Shown here: positions 50,262 to 59,873 of the stretch, piece by piece | How positions within the stretch are numbered: position 1 is the first letter of the stretch | Layout of the letters: every line of letters begins with the position of its first letter | Origin: Roseburia sp. 1XD42-34 | GTDB taxonomy: Bacteria > Bacillota > Bacilli > Bacillales > Amphibacillaceae | NCBI RefSeq assembly: GCF_009917385.1 | Contig: NZ_QWLJ01000010.1 | Location: 62,001 to 126,000 of the forward strand | Reading direction: 5' to 3' | Length of the DNA: 64,000 nucleotides | Program-made: the position numbers and the translations under genes | Notes under the pieces: model-generated | What the model was told of the DNA's origin: nothing | Databases searched by the model: none | What the model saw: only the letters and a program-made list of their open reading frames with translations

Positions 50262-51368
50262 ATGAGTACGAAGCAGCAGTTTGTCCCTGGTTTGGACGGT
50301 GTTATTGCAGCAGAGACAGCAATCTCTTTTCTTGATACAGAGCAAGAAAAAATCATTATTCGAGGTCATGAATTAATCGATTTGTCGAAAAGCAACGATT
50401 ACATTGATGTTGTCCACCTTTTATTAGATGGAAAATTACCAAATGCCTCAGAAAAGACGGCTCTTGAAAAACAACTAACCTCCAATTACAACATCCCAGA
50501 TCAAGTCATGCAAATTTTATCTCTACTACCAAAAGGAACACACCCAATGGATGGATTACGCACAGGAATGTCAGCGCTTTCTGGATACGATAAAGACATG
50601 GATAACCGTTCATTGGAGGCGAATAAAAGTAGAGCGTATGCATTACTAGGAACGTTGCCTGCTATTACGGTGAATAGTTATCGTCTCATTAATGGGAAGG
50701 AGGCTGTGAAACCGGATCAATCGCTTTCTTACAGTGCTAATTTTTTATATATGATAACAGGAGAAAAGCCAACCGACTTTGAAGCGGAAATTTTTGACCG
50801 CACATTACTTCTTTATAGTGAGCATGAGATGCCAAACTCAACATTTACTGCCAGAGTAATCGCTTCGACGAATTCCGATCTTTATGGCGCATTAACGGGT
50901 GGAGTTGCCTCTTTAAAAGGAAATTTGCATGGTGGAGCGAATGAGGCGGTCATGTATATGTTAAATGAAGTGAAAACCGCTGCTGCTTTTGAAGAGCTTA
51001 TCCAAAGAAAACTTGCTAATAAAGAAAAGATTATGGGTTTTGGACACCGTGTTTATATGAAAAAGATGGATCCGCGAGCTTTAGTTTTGAAAGATGCTTT
51101 ACGGCAATTATGTGAGAAAAAAGGCGATTTTACACTATTAGAAATGTGCGAAGCAGGAGAAAAAGTCATGCGCGAGGAAAAAGGGTTATATCCAAATCTC
51201 GATTACTATGCAGCCCCAGTTTATTGGATGCTAGGAATCCCAATTGGTCTGTATACACCCATTTTCTTCAGTGCACGTACTGCTGGATTAGCTGCACATG
51301 TCATTGAACAGCATAACAATAATCGGATCTTCCGTCCACGTGTGCATTATATCGGAGAAAGCTATTAA
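50262..51368 (+). CDS. prpC: 2-methylcitrate synthase / citrate synthase II
   Basis: 368-aa citrate-synthase-fold enzyme. Context (prpD, prpB) says it joins propionyl-CoA and oxaloacetate to 2-methylcitrate. ATG 50262 with GGAGG 6 nt upstream. Motifs: [16 protein letters not shown], the [13 protein letters not shown] region, [13 protein letters not shown] (active-site His), [17 protein letters not shown] (His, Arg) and the [16 protein letters not shown] active-site Asp region (D in LDYY). Corresponds to B. subtilis MmgD. 22 nt to prpD. Confidence 0.93.
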   Translation: MSTKQQFVPGLDGVIAAETAISFLDTEQEKIIIRGHELIDLSKSNDYIDVVHLLLDGKLPNASEKTALEKQLTSNYNIPDQVMQILSLLPKGTHPMDGLRTGMSALSGYDKDMDNRSLEANKSRAYALLGTLPAITVNSYRLINGKEAVKPDQSLSYSANFLYMITGEKPTDFEAEIFDRTLLLYSEHEMPNSTFTARVIASTNSDLYGALTGGVASLKGNLHGGANEAVMYMLNEVKTAAAFEELIQRKLANKEKIMGFGHRVYMKKMDPRALVLKDALRQLCEKKGDFTLLEMCEAGEKVMREEKGLYPNLDYYAAPVYWMLGIPIGLYTPIFFSARTAGLAAHVIEQHNNNRIFRPRVHYIGESY

Positions 51369-51390
51369 GGAACTAGAAGGAGCGAATGTA

Positions 51391-52827
51391 ATGGTACAAG
51401 TTAAAGATGAAAGAAAAACAGATGTATTATTAGAAGAGATAGCTGATTATGTATTGAATAAAGAGATCACTAGTGAAGAGGCTTTTTCGACCGCCCATTA
51501 TGTATTAATCGATTCAATTGGCTGTGGAATTCTTGCCCTTAATTACCCAGAGTGTACGAAGCATCTTGGACCAATTGCCCCTGGAACAATTGTACCAAAT
51601 GGGGTTCGTGTGCCTGGTACATCTCACGTGCTAGATCCTGTGCAAGGGGCTTTTAGTATCGGCACGATAATACGTTGGCTCGATTATAATGATACGTGGC
51701 TTGCGGCGGAATGGGGGCATCCTTCTGATAACCTTGGCGGTATTTTAGCGGTTGCTGATTTTATTAGTCGCCAGAACGTGGCAAATGGGAAAGACCCACT
51801 AAAAGTCAAAGATGTGTTGGAAATGGCTATCAAAGCTCATGAAATTCAAGGAGTTCTAGCGTTAGAGAACAGTCTGAATCGAGTAGGGCTCGATCATGTG
51901 CTTTATGTTAAAATTGCTACTACCGCCGTGGTAACGAAAATGCTTGGTGGTAACAGGGAAGAGATTATCAACGCATTATCCAACGCTTGGATTGATAATT
52001 CAAGTCTGCGTACGTATCGTCACGCACCAAATACTGGCTCACGTAAATCATGGGCTGCTGGCGATGCAACGAGTCGAGCTGTTCGATTAGCGTTCATGGC
52101 AGTTCAAGGTGAAATGGGTTATGCTACGGCTTTAAGTGCTCCAGGATGGGGCTTTCAAGACGTGTTATTCAACAAGCAAGAGCTTGTGTTAAAGCAGCCG
52201 TTAAATAGTTATGTGATGGAAAACGTGCTCTTTAAAGTATCTTATCCTGCTGAATTTCATGCCCAAACAGCAGCAGAAGCGGCGATTGAACTACATCCTG
52301 AGGTAAAGGATCGCTTAGATGAAATTGATTATATTACGATTTCCACACATGAATCGGCTATTCGAATTATTGACAAACAAGGACCATTGTATAATCCTGC
52401 CGACCGTGACCATTGTTTGCAATATATAACAGCAATTGGTCTATTAAAAGGGAATATTGTCGCAGAAGATTATGAGGATGATGTAGCCGCAGATCCACGT
52501 GTCGATATGCTACGGGATAAAATGGTTGTAACGGAGAACAAAGCATACACAGTAGATTATTTAGATCCGGAGAAACGCTCGATTGCCAATGCCGTACAAG
52601 TTCATTTCAAAGATGGCACAAAAACAGCAGCTATTGAACGTGAATATCCGTTAGGACACCGTTTCCGTAGAAAAGAAGCGATTCCAAAGATATTAGAAAA
52701 ATATGGTACGAATTTAGCTACTCAGTTCGCCAGTAAGCAATTACGGGAAATTGAAGCGGTGAGCTATGATTATGATAAACTAGTAGAAATGGATGTTCAT
52801 GAATGGATGGAACTATTTGTAAAGTAA
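51391..52827 (+). CDS. prpD: 2-methylcitrate dehydratase (MmgE/PrpD family)
   Basis: 478-aa PrpD-type dehydratase converting 2-methylcitrate to 2-methylaconitate. ATG 51391 with AGAAGGAG upstream; the open frame extends further back into prpC but only as an overlap. Motifs: [49 protein letters not shown] (shown in part: [10 protein letters not shown]), [19 protein letters not shown] and [12 protein letters not shown]. Middle gene of prpC-prpD-prpB. Confidence 0.94.
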   Translation: MVQVKDERKTDVLLEEIADYVLNKEITSEEAFSTAHYVLIDSIGCGILALNYPECTKHLGPIAPGTIVPNGVRVPGTSHVLDPVQGAFSIGTIIRWLDYNDTWLAAEWGHPSDNLGGILAVADFISRQNVANGKDPLKVKDVLEMAIKAHEIQGVLALENSLNRVGLDHVLYVKIATTAVVTKMLGGNREEIINALSNAWIDNSSLRTYRHAPNTGSRKSWAAGDATSRAVRLAFMAVQGEMGYATALSAPGWGFQDVLFNKQELVLKQPLNSYVMENVLFKVSYPAEFHAQTAAEAAIELHPEVKDRLDEIDYITISTHESAIRIIDKQGPLYNPADRDHCLQYITAIGLLKGNIVAEDYEDDVAADPRVDMLRDKMVVTENKAYTVDYLDPEKRSIANAVQVHFKDGTKTAAIEREYPLGHRFRRKEAIPKILEKYGTNLATQFASKQLREIEAVSYDYDKLVEMDVHEWMELFVK

Positions 52828-52845
52828 CGAGGAGGTCTCCAAAAG

Positions 52846-53748
52846 ATGGCATGGATTGTGGATGAACCAAAAACACAAAAGGAATTGGCAAAAAGCTTTA
52901 AGGAGCTTATGCAAGCGGACGAGATTTTGCAAATTCCAGGAGCTCATGATGCTATGGCAGCACTCGTAGCCCGACAAACGGGATTCTCTGCATTGTATCT
53001 GTCAGGTGGTGCATATACAGCAAGTAAGGGCTTACCAGATTTAGGGATTGTCACATCAACCGAAGTAGCAGAACGAGCAAGAGATCTTGTCAGAGCTACA
53101 AATCTACCTGTTTTAGTAGATATAGATACAGGCTTCGGTGGCGTCTTAAACGTGGCGCGTACTGCGCGAGAGATGTTAGAAGCAAACGTAGCCGCCGTCC
53201 AAATAGAAGATCAACAATTACCGAAAAAATGCGGTCATTTAAATGGAAAGCAGCTCGTCACTAAAGAAGAAATGGAACAAAAGCTGCAAGCAATTAAAAA
53301 AGTAGCCCCTTCATTAGTGATTGTTGCAAGAACAGATGCACGGGCAAATGAGGGATTGGATGCAGCTATCGAACGTGCAAACGCGTATGTAGCATCTGGA
53401 GCTGACGCTATTTTTCCTGAAGCGCTCCAAACGGATGAGGAATTTCAAGTTTTTGCTCAAAAGGTGCATGCACCATTACTGGCAAACATGACGGAATTTG
53501 GCAAGACGCCGTATATATCAGCAGAAGAATTTCAGCGGATGGGGTTTCGTATGGTGATTTATCCAGTAACCTCTTTACGAGTGGCAGCTAAAGCGTATGA
53601 GCGAATCTTCAAGCTGATTAAAGAAGAAGGAACACAAAAGAACGGTATTACGGACATGCAAACGAGAAAAGAATTATATGAAACCATCTCCTATAACGAT
53701 TTTGAAGCATTGGATAAGAATATTGCCAAAACGGTGTTGGGTGAATAA
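52846..53748 (+). CDS. prpB: Methylisocitrate lyase
   Basis: 300-aa isocitrate lyase/PEP mutase superfamily enzyme, cleaving 2-methylisocitrate to pyruvate and succinate. Motifs: PGAHDAMAALVARQTGFSALYLSGGAY, LVDIDTGFGG (metal), VAAVQIEDQQLPKKCGHLNGK (catalytic KKCGH loop), IVARTDARANEGLDAAI. ATG after GAGGAGG. Corresponds to B. subtilis YqiQ/PrpB. Last gene of the operon; terminator 10 nt after. Confidence 0.96.
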   Translation: MAWIVDEPKTQKELAKSFKELMQADEILQIPGAHDAMAALVARQTGFSALYLSGGAYTASKGLPDLGIVTSTEVAERARDLVRATNLPVLVDIDTGFGGVLNVARTAREMLEANVAAVQIEDQQLPKKCGHLNGKQLVTKEEMEQKLQAIKKVAPSLVIVARTDARANEGLDAAIERANAYVASGADAIFPEALQTDEEFQVFAQKVHAPLLANMTEFGKTPYISAEEFQRMGFRMVIYPVTSLRVAAKAYERIFKLIKEEGTQKNGITDMQTRKELYETISYNDFEALDKNIAKTVLGE

Positions 53749-53758
53749 ATAGAGAAGT

Positions 53759-53793
53759 GGGCTTTACTGAGTTTTCGGTAGAGTCCTTTTTTT
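53759..53793 (+). terminator. Terminator of the prp operon
   Basis: GGGCTTTACTGA (53759-53770) pairs with TCGGTAGAGTCC (53775-53786) with three wobble pairs, then seven T. The stretch to 54064 shows no gene. Confidence 0.85.
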
Positions 53794-54064
53794 GGGTATT
53801 TTAAAAAGGGCTCAAGGCAGATAAGGTATATTGAATAAGTAAACGTATCATTTGTAATGAAGGAAGCAATATTATAAAAGTAACTATCTGCCTCATCTAT
53901 ATAGGAGTAAAGAAATAATCGTTGATCTCTCATGTTCCAAACTCGCTTTGGTGGGTCATATTGATGCATTAATCTGGTTGTTCCATCAAAGGTGTTCTAC
54001 GTAGTGGAACTTGAAAAATTTCTTGATTAATACAAATGTGAATGATTATTCATTCATAAAAAAA

Positions 54065-54271
54065 TTAAGCAAGAAAATAAAAAAAGATAAAGCTTGTTAA
54101 GTATAATGGTCTTAAGCTGTGTTGTAAATTTAATAATGTATCAAGCTGTTGGCTGCATTTTACCGTTCTTCGATCTGTTAAGCCGTACTTTAAGCCTAGC
54201 GCAATCATTTCTTGCTTTTTCTTATTGATCCTTGCGGCTAGCCGAGAGGGATCTGGTTCTATCACTTTCAT
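54065..54271 (-). CDS. Spo0E-like aspartyl-phosphate phosphatase
   Basis: 68-aa member of the Spo0E family, small phosphatases that dephosphorylate Spo0A~P and delay sporulation. Helix 1 RLAARINKKKQEMIALGLKYGLTD, then the signature TVKCSQQLDTLLN, in which SQQLD matches the family S(Q/E)xLD motif with the catalytic Asp. ATG with AAGGGAG upstream. The hydrophobic C-terminus (LYLTSFIFFYFLA) is unusual and may mark read-through into former intergenic sequence or membrane association. Confidence 0.85.
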   Translation of the reverse strand: MKVIEPDPSRLAARINKKKQEMIALGLKYGLTDRRTVKCSQQLDTLLNLQHSLRPLYLTSFIFFYFLA

Positions 54272-54571
54272 TGTTTTAAATCTCCCTTCCTATCGAGAAT
54301 TTTATAGAGTTATGTCGGAAACACACAAAAATAAGTATGCTCATTAAACAAAAAAAAAGCAATAGATTCAACAAAGGTTGTCAAAACATCTCAAAATATG
54401 ACAAAGTTTAAAGTATAATTAGACTTAATGAACGAAATTTTGGATCAATCTTTCGCTATATCTAGGGAAATAGAATCAGTTGTAATGTAAATTATTCGAC
54501 GTTATTTACTTACACGTAATCCATTTTTCTTTGTATTACTAATTTTGTAGCAATCTATATGTAAATATTCG
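54272..54571. other. Divergent promoter region between spo0E-like gene and PTS regulator
   Basis: AT-rich; no gene. Contains an A9-type homopolymer (54350-54358) and the upstream part of the regulator promoter. Confidence 0.4.
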
Positions 54572-54587
54572 TGTAAGCTGTTACAAT
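54572..54587 (+). promoter_or_regulatory. cre-like site overlapping an extended -10 promoter
   Basis: TGTAAGCTGTTACA (54572-54585) agrees with the cre consensus TGWAANCGNTNWCA at 13 of 14 positions (T for G at position 8). It overlaps TGTTACAAT (54579-54587), an extended -10 element. Transcription would start near 54593, which supports the ATG at 54626 as the regulator start. CcpA binding here should repress the regulator when glucose is present. Confidence 0.6.
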
Positions 54588-54625
54588 GGAAAGAGTAAAT
54601 GATACTTGTAAATGAGGTTTCGATA

Positions 54626-57247
54626 ATGAGTAGAATAAATGAAGTAAAAGAGTTGCTTCAGACAGAATCAGGAAAGAACGGAGGATTGACTGCTAAGGAT
54701 GTCAGTCTAAAACTACATATTGATCGTTCTACCGCTAGTCGTTACTTAAACGCATTAGTAAAGCAAAATAATGCTGTGAAAGTACCGGGAAAACCAGTAA
54801 AATACATCGGACATACTCCTGCTGAGGAAGAAGCTGATCTTATCGATTTAGAAGGCATCGGCAAAAGCCTACGCCCTATTTTAGAACAGGGAATGGCAGC
54901 TCTATTATATCCCTCTCGTAATATCCCCATTTTACTTACTGGAGAGACTGGTACAGGAAAAACGTATCTTGCGGAAACATTATGTGAATTAGCGAAAAAA
55001 CGTATGAGTGATCAAGGTGAAGTACCTTTTGTAGCTTTTAACTGTGCAGATTATGCACAAAATGCAGAGCTATTGGTTGGACAAATTTTTGGAATTAAAG
55101 AGGGAGCGTTTACCGGTGCCACTGAGAATCGGGTTGGTTTAGTAGAAAAAGCAAATGGCGGGATCTTATTTCTTGATGAAATTCACCGCTTACCACCGTC
55201 TGGACAGGAAATGCTCTTTTATTTGATGGATAAGGGAATGTATCGGGTACTCGGAGAGGCGACTAAAGATCGTTATGCGAATATAACGATTATCGGAGCG
55301 ACAACTGAAGATCCACATAAGGCCTTACTACCTGCTTTGGTACGCCGCTTTTCTATTAAGTTGACACTGCCATCGCTAAAAGAACGAACTCGTGAAGAAA
55401 GGGAAGAGCTGGTTAACCATTTTTTAAAGCAAGAAGCGAATAAAATGGATACGAGCTTAGCTATTACCGATAATAGCCGCGAAGCATTGCTTCATTACCC
55501 ATGTCCTGGAAATATTGGTCAATTGAAAAGTGATATTCAGATTGCTTGTGCACATGCTTACTTACGTTATCTAAATAAGCATGAAGAAAGAGTAATTATC
55601 AAAACGGCAGATCTACCAGATAATATTGCTAGCTTTGCAAATTCCTTATCATTTGATCAACAAGAAGTGACCTCCACAATAGAAAGTGAAAAGAAAATTA
55701 GTGAGCATTTGCCTAATATTTATCAAAAAATAGCAAGTCAACAAGATTACCATTCTATTCATGCAACCATTAAAAAGTATATTTCCGACTTATCAAAGAA
55801 ATACCGACAACCACATTTTGTCCAACAAGGGTGGCAACAATTAATTGATGAGGATTTATTTAATGCCTTGTCGGAAGCAAAAAGTCAGTTATCTTATTTG
55901 CCGTTACATTTTAACAATAATCAGTTATATGTTATTGGACTGCATTTGCAGAATTATCGTAATCACCAGTATGAGACTAAAAAGGAGCTACCGATTGTAA
56001 CGCATCCAAACCCGATTTACCGAGAAGCTGCCCAACAATTAGCTGCCTATTTAAACAGAACAATTGGTTTGCAATTACCTAAAGAAGAAATTGCATTATT
56101 GGCGCATTTTTTAACGACGGACGAAAAGAACACCGTCCATTCCGAACAATCGATAGCCGTTATTTTAGTAACCCATGGGACCTCAACGGCTTCTTCTATG
56201 GCGGAAGTGACTAACACATTACTGGGGAATAAAGTCATTCAGGCTGTTGATATGCCGTTACATGTTTCAGCAACGGAAATATATCAGCATGTTAAACAAA
56301 AAATTAGTGCAATGACTCACATAAAAGGAGCGCTTCTACTTGTAGATATTGGCTCTCTTATCACAATGGGAGATGCTATTAAACATGAGTTAGATGTAGA
56401 AGTGAAGACTTTATCCAGCGTCAATTTACCGATGGTATTGGAAGCGGGGAGGAAATCACTTATCTCCAATATGTCATTGGAAGAAATATACCATGATACA
56501 AAAAAAGCTATGACTGTCTTTGTGAAAGAAAAAACATCTTACTCTCCTGTGGAAAAGAAACGAATGATTACAACAGTATGTTTTACTGGTGAAGGTGCCG
56601 CCCAGTTATTAGAATCCTGGATTGAGGATCAGCTGGCTGATGTGGATGAGGATGTACTCATTCGTTCCGTTCGTCTTGATCCGACTACGAAGGATACGAC
56701 AATTATAGAAGAATTAAAACAACACTATGACATCGTTGCAATTATCGGAACGGTACCAGTAACGATAGAAGGTGTTCCTTATATTCCTGCTTGGGAGCTA
56801 TTGCAGGAGGAGGGGATATCCAGAATGACTAAATTATTAGAAGTCACTCGAAAATCACCTAAGCTACGTGAAGGAGACATCAAGCGTAATGAAATATTAC
56901 CACTCGTTTCCAAAGGACTTGCTGAAATCGTTACCTATATTAATCCGCAATCTTTAGCTACCATTTTAAATGAATATATGGAACCAATTACTTCCTTTTA
57001 TAAGTGGGATATGAATAGAAAATTAGGTATGTGGATGCATATTGGCAGTTTGATGGACCGTTTGGTAGGAGCAAAGCTACAAAATAATATAGAGCAATTA
57101 CTTTCGTCTATACCAATTGATCGCAAATTTTCAATGGACGACGAAGAGATGAACGTTTGGGAGCCATTGTTTACAAAATTGGAGGCTACGTACCACCTTC
57201 CGATCTATGCTCCTATTCGAAAAGCGTTGGTAAAATTATCACGTTAA
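54626..57247 (+). CDS. LevR-type sigma-54 activator with PRD and EIIA/EIIB-like domains
   Basis: 873-aa transcription activator of the LevR/MtlR-like class. ATG 54626 (MSRINEVKEL) after AATGAGGT. Order: N-terminal HTH (about 15-60; LTAKDVSLKLHIDRSTASRYLNAL in part), AAA+ domain with Walker A GETGTGKT (106-113), GAFTGA (160-165, the sigma-54 contact) and Walker B LFLDEIHR (181-188), PRD1 (about 365-500), EIIA-Man-like domain with His517 in VTHGTSTASS, an EIIB-like segment (CFTGEGAAQLL) and PRD2 with MWMHIGSLMDRL. Phosphorylation by HPr/EIIB on the PRDs tunes activity. The target is the PTS operon behind the -24/-12 promoter at 57317. Confidence 0.93.
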   Translation: MSRINEVKELLQTESGKNGGLTAKDVSLKLHIDRSTASRYLNALVKQNNAVKVPGKPVKYIGHTPAEEEADLIDLEGIGKSLRPILEQGMAALLYPSRNIPILLTGETGTGKTYLAETLCELAKKRMSDQGEVPFVAFNCADYAQNAELLVGQIFGIKEGAFTGATENRVGLVEKANGGILFLDEIHRLPPSGQEMLFYLMDKGMYRVLGEATKDRYANITIIGATTEDPHKALLPALVRRFSIKLTLPSLKERTREEREELVNHFLKQEANKMDTSLAITDNSREALLHYPCPGNIGQLKSDIQIACAHAYLRYLNKHEERVIIKTADLPDNIASFANSLSFDQQEVTSTIESEKKISEHLPNIYQKIASQQDYHSIHATIKKYISDLSKKYRQPHFVQQGWQQLIDEDLFNALSEAKSQLSYLPLHFNNNQLYVIGLHLQNYRNHQYETKKELPIVTHPNPIYREAAQQLAAYLNRTIGLQLPKEEIALLAHFLTTDEKNTVHSEQSIAVILVTHGTSTASSMAEVTNTLLGNKVIQAVDMPLHVSATEIYQHVKQKISAMTHIKGALLLVDIGSLITMGDAIKHELDVEVKTLSSVNLPMVLEAGRKSLISNMSLEEIYHDTKKAMTVFVKEKTSYSPVEKKRMITTVCFTGEGAAQLLESWIEDQLADVDEDVLIRSVRLDPTTKDTTIIEELKQHYDIVAIIGTVPVTIEGVPYIPAWELLQEEGISRMTKLLEVTRKSPKLREGDIKRNEILPLVSKGLAEIVTYINPQSLATILNEYMEPITSFYKWDMNRKLGMWMHIGSLMDRLVGAKLQNNIEQLLSSIPIDRKFSMDDEEMNVWEPLFTKLEATYHLPIYAPIRKALVKLSR

Positions 57248-57277
57248 TGTGTGCAATTTTTCTGCACACATTTTTTT
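57247..57277 (+). terminator. Terminator of the LevR-type regulator
   Basis: ATGTGTGCA (57247-57255) with TGCACACAT (57263-57271), then T to 57277. It overlaps the stop region of the gene. Confidence 0.9.
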
Positions 57278-57316
57278 AATGCGTTTTACTCCTTGATCTT
57301 AAGGGGTTTATTTGTG

Positions 57317-57334
57317 TTGGCATGAATTTTGCAT
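57317..57334 (+). promoter_or_regulatory. Sigma-54 (-24/-12) promoter of the PTS operon
   Basis: TTGGCATGAATTTTGCAT: the GG (57319-57320) and GC (57331-57332) are exactly 12 nt apart, as in the consensus TTGGCACnnnnnTTGCA. Only the C after TTGGCA is altered. Located between the sigma-54 activator gene and its PTS genes, so both context and motif agree. Confidence 0.88.
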
Positions 57335-57375
57335 AATAGTAAGTGGAAGGCACAAATCAGAGAGGAGGGAGGAAA

Positions 57376-57609
57376 GTGAAGAAGTTTTTAACCGTTTACG
57401 CTTCTGTTTTTACGACGATATGGATAGGCTATGGCATCTATGCATGGTGGTCAGGGAAGGAATCAGCCAGTCTCATACTAGGGTTCGGCATTGCTTTTTC
57501 TGCTGTTATCTGTTTAGCTTCCTGGTTTTCTTATTGGCTTATGTGCCACTACAAGAAAGTCGATCGCGTAGCAAAGAATATTTTAAGCAATGCGCAAAAC
57601 AAACAATAA
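57376..57609 (+). CDS. 77-aa two-span membrane protein at the head of the PTS operon
   Basis: GTG 57376 (MKKFLTVYASV) with GAGGAGGGAGG upstream. Two hydrophobic spans (about residues 5-25 and 32-56: FLTVYASVFTTIWIGYGIY and LILGFGIAFSAVICLASWF) and a basic, polar tail (KKVDRVAKNILSNAQ). No known family recognised. As the first gene after the -24/-12 promoter, it should be made together with the IIB, IIC and IIA proteins; an accessory role in the transporter is possible. Confidence 0.75.
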   Translation: MKKFLTVYASVFTTIWIGYGIYAWWSGKESASLILGFGIAFSAVICLASWFSYWLMCHYKKVDRVAKNILSNAQNKQ

Positions 57610-57634
57610 AAAATGACAGATGGGAGTTTTGAAA

Positions 57635-57958
57635 ATGGAAACAAACAAAGACATTAACGTAGTTATTTTATGCAGTTGGGGGGCTACATCAAGCCAACTA
57701 GCTAAAAAGGTACAAGAAGCTGCCGAGAAAAGAGGTTTGCATATGACCGTTGACGCTGGTGGAACAGGAGAATTTAAGCAAAAAGCGGAAAAATACAATG
57801 TTGCGTTGTTAGAGCCCCAAGTACGTCACCTAAAAAAAGAAGTTTCCAAAATTGCTGATGCATACCAAATTCCGGTGGAACTTGTTGATCAACGAGCATT
57901 CGCATTAATGGACGGAGACAAAGTATTGGATCAGGTCTTAAAAATGATAAATAACTAG
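57635..57958 (+). CDS. PTS lactose/cellobiose-family IIB component
   Basis: 107-aa IIB phosphocarrier that passes phosphate from IIA to sugar entering through IIC. ATG 57635 (METNKDINVVILC) with GGGAG 8 nt upstream. The phospho-Cys is in VILCSWGATSSQLA (usual form CSxGxST); then a typical alternation DAGGTGEF ... VALLEPQVRHLKKEV. Followed by iic after 12 nt. Confidence 0.9.
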   Translation: METNKDINVVILCSWGATSSQLAKKVQEAAEKRGLHMTVDAGGTGEFKQKAEKYNVALLEPQVRHLKKEVSKIADAYQIPVELVDQRAFALMDGDKVLDQVLKMINN

Positions 57959-57970
57959 GAGGCGTTTTAA

Positions 57971-59269
57971 ATGGTTGAATGGTTAGAAAATCACTTGATG
58001 GAGCCGTTAGGTAAAATTGCACAAAATAGATATTTGCAAGCAATTCGTGATGCGTTTGTTATTTTTGCACTTCCTGTTATTATTACTGGAGCAATCTTTC
58101 TAATTATTGCCAACCCGCCAACATCTTTAGATTGGGGGATTATTAATGCATGGGAAGATGCGGTCACACCGATACAGGCACAGTTACTCTTTCCGTTTAA
58201 TTTAACATTCGGTTTGATGGCTTTAACCGTAGCTTTTGGTGTCGGTTACAGCTTAGCCATTCGCTATGATATGGATGCGGTGATGGCTGGAATTCTTTCC
58301 ATGCTGGCATTTTTTATGACAGCATTTCCTGTAACTGATATTACACAAGTTCCATTTGGGGAAATTTTAAATTACCTTGGTGGACAAGGTTTATTTATCG
58401 CTATCATTTTAGGGATTTTAACAACAGAAGCGATGCGCTTTTTAATTAATAAAGGTGTTACCTTTGAAATGCCAGCAGGGGTGCCCCCATATGTGATGCG
58501 GACATTTCGCGCATTAATTCCTTTTATGATTATTTTGCCATTGGTTTGGGCGATTGCCTGGATAGTGTGGGCAAATTTTGAAGTAACGCTACCACAATTA
58601 GTGCTTGATTTATTTAGCCCATTAGTAAGTGCATCTAATTCATACTGGGCAGCACTTGGTATGATTTTATTAATGCTCATTTTATGGTCTATAGGAATTC
58701 ACGGAATGAACGTTGTCTCTTCTGTAGCGTATCCATTTTGGATGACGCAATTAGCTGAAAATGCGGATGCAGTTAAAGCTGGAACGGAAGCTTCTGGTAT
58801 TGTAACAGAGCCATTCTTCCATATGTTCACACATATCGGTGGATCTGGTGCAACGCTTGGACTTGTCATTTTTATGTTATTTTCCGCTTCCGTCCAATTA
58901 AAACAAGTTGGGAAAACAGCAATCATTCCGTCATTATTTAATATTAATGAACCAGTTATTTTTGGATTACCGATTGTATTAAATCCTATTTTAATTATTC
59001 CGTTTATTTTGGGGCCAGCAGTAATCGTTACGATCAACTATATTCTATTTGCAACTGGCATTTTACCGCCAGTCGTTATTCAACCACCGTTTACGGTACC
59101 AATTTTCTTTGGAGGATTTATTGCAACAGGTGGGTCCTGGTTAGCGGGGCTTGTACAAATTATGAATGCTATTATTGCTACCATTATTTACTATCCTTTC
59201 TTCAAGAAATATGAAAAACAATTAGTACAACAAGAACAAGAGGAACCAGCTGAAACAAGCGTCAACTAG
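57971..59269 (+). CDS. PTS lactose/cellobiose-family IIC permease
   Basis: 432-aa membrane permease of the CelB/ChbC/LicC family with about ten spans. Signatures: AIRDAFVIFALPVIITGAIFLI, an IGIHGMNVVSSVAYPFW segment, FFHMFTHIGGSGATLGLVIFM, SLFNINEPVIFGLPIVLNPI (substrate site) and PPFTVPIFFGGFIATGG. ATG 57971 right after AGGAGGCG. Sugar is probably a beta-glucoside or diacetylchitobiose type, but not decided by sequence. Confidence 0.93.
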   Translation: MVEWLENHLMEPLGKIAQNRYLQAIRDAFVIFALPVIITGAIFLIIANPPTSLDWGIINAWEDAVTPIQAQLLFPFNLTFGLMALTVAFGVGYSLAIRYDMDAVMAGILSMLAFFMTAFPVTDITQVPFGEILNYLGGQGLFIAIILGILTTEAMRFLINKGVTFEMPAGVPPYVMRTFRALIPFMIILPLVWAIAWIVWANFEVTLPQLVLDLFSPLVSASNSYWAALGMILLMLILWSIGIHGMNVVSSVAYPFWMTQLAENADAVKAGTEASGIVTEPFFHMFTHIGGSGATLGLVIFMLFSASVQLKQVGKTAIIPSLFNINEPVIFGLPIVLNPILIIPFILGPAVIVTINYILFATGILPPVVIQPPFTVPIFFGGFIATGGSWLAGLVQIMNAIIATIIYYPFFKKYEKQLVQQEQEEPAETSVN

Positions 59270-59283
59270 AGGAGTGTTTGAAG

Positions 59284-59619
59284 ATGGACTACGAAACAAT
59301 TATGATGCAGCTTATCTTGCACGGCGGCAATGCCCGCGGTGCCGCATATGAAGCATTGGATGCCGCAGAAGAGTATGATTTTACCGAAGCAGAAAAGAAA
59401 CTGGAAGAAGCGCATGAGGAGTTTGTCAAAGGGCATAAGTATCAAACTGAGTTAATTCAAAGCCAAAATGAAGACCAAGCACCAAGCTTTTTCATGATTC
59501 ATGCGCAGGATCATATTATGACAGCACAAGCTGAGATTCAGTTAATTAAGCGCATGGTTGGTCAATTGAGAAAAACAGAAGCGTTGGAGAAGCGCTTGGA
59601 AAAGCTGGAAAGCAACTAA
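59284..59619 (+). CDS. PTS lactose/cellobiose-family IIA component
   Basis: 111-aa helical IIA protein (LacF/ChbA family), accepting phosphate from HPr. ATG 59284 (MDYETIMMQ) with GAGGAG 9 nt upstream. The phospho-His region is AEEYDFTEAEKKLEEAHEEF ... FFMIHAQDHIMTAQAEIQLI, in which HAQDHIMTA carries the active His. Last PTS gene; strong terminator follows. No 6-phospho-glycosidase is adjacent. Confidence 0.93.
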   Translation: MDYETIMMQLILHGGNARGAAYEALDAAEEYDFTEAEKKLEEAHEEFVKGHKYQTELIQSQNEDQAPSFFMIHAQDHIMTAQAEIQLIKRMVGQLRKTEALEKRLEKLESN

Positions 59620-59637
59620 AATTTAACGTTATTACTG

Positions 59638-59673
59638 CATCCCATAGATCAATAAGGTCTATGGGATGTTTTT
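59638..59673 (+). terminator. Terminator of the PTS operon
   Basis: CATCCCATAGA (59638-59648) with TCTATGGGATG (59658-59668), 11 bp, then TTTTT. Confidence 0.92.
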
Positions 59674-59727
59674 ATAATACGCAAATTGATACCCTTGTAC
59701 AACACAAAAGGAGTATTTTTTTAAGAA

Positions 59728-59800
59728 CTCGTCCTACGGTATCATTGGTTCGTTCCACTCGCTATGTTGTTAACCGGGCTCCCTGTATCTTTGTTTGAAC
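59728..59800 (+). repeat. Dispersed intergenic repeat, family 1, internal fragment
   Basis: TCCTACGGTATCATTGGTTCG joined directly to TTCCACTCGCTATGTTGTTAA and ATCTTTGTTT; both the lead and the middle are deleted. Confidence 0.65.
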
Positions 59801-59873
59801 GTCTTCGTTCCTACCTCTTTGATATACTGTGCTAGTGAAGTTAAAATAAAAACTAGCTAATTAAAGAATTGCT

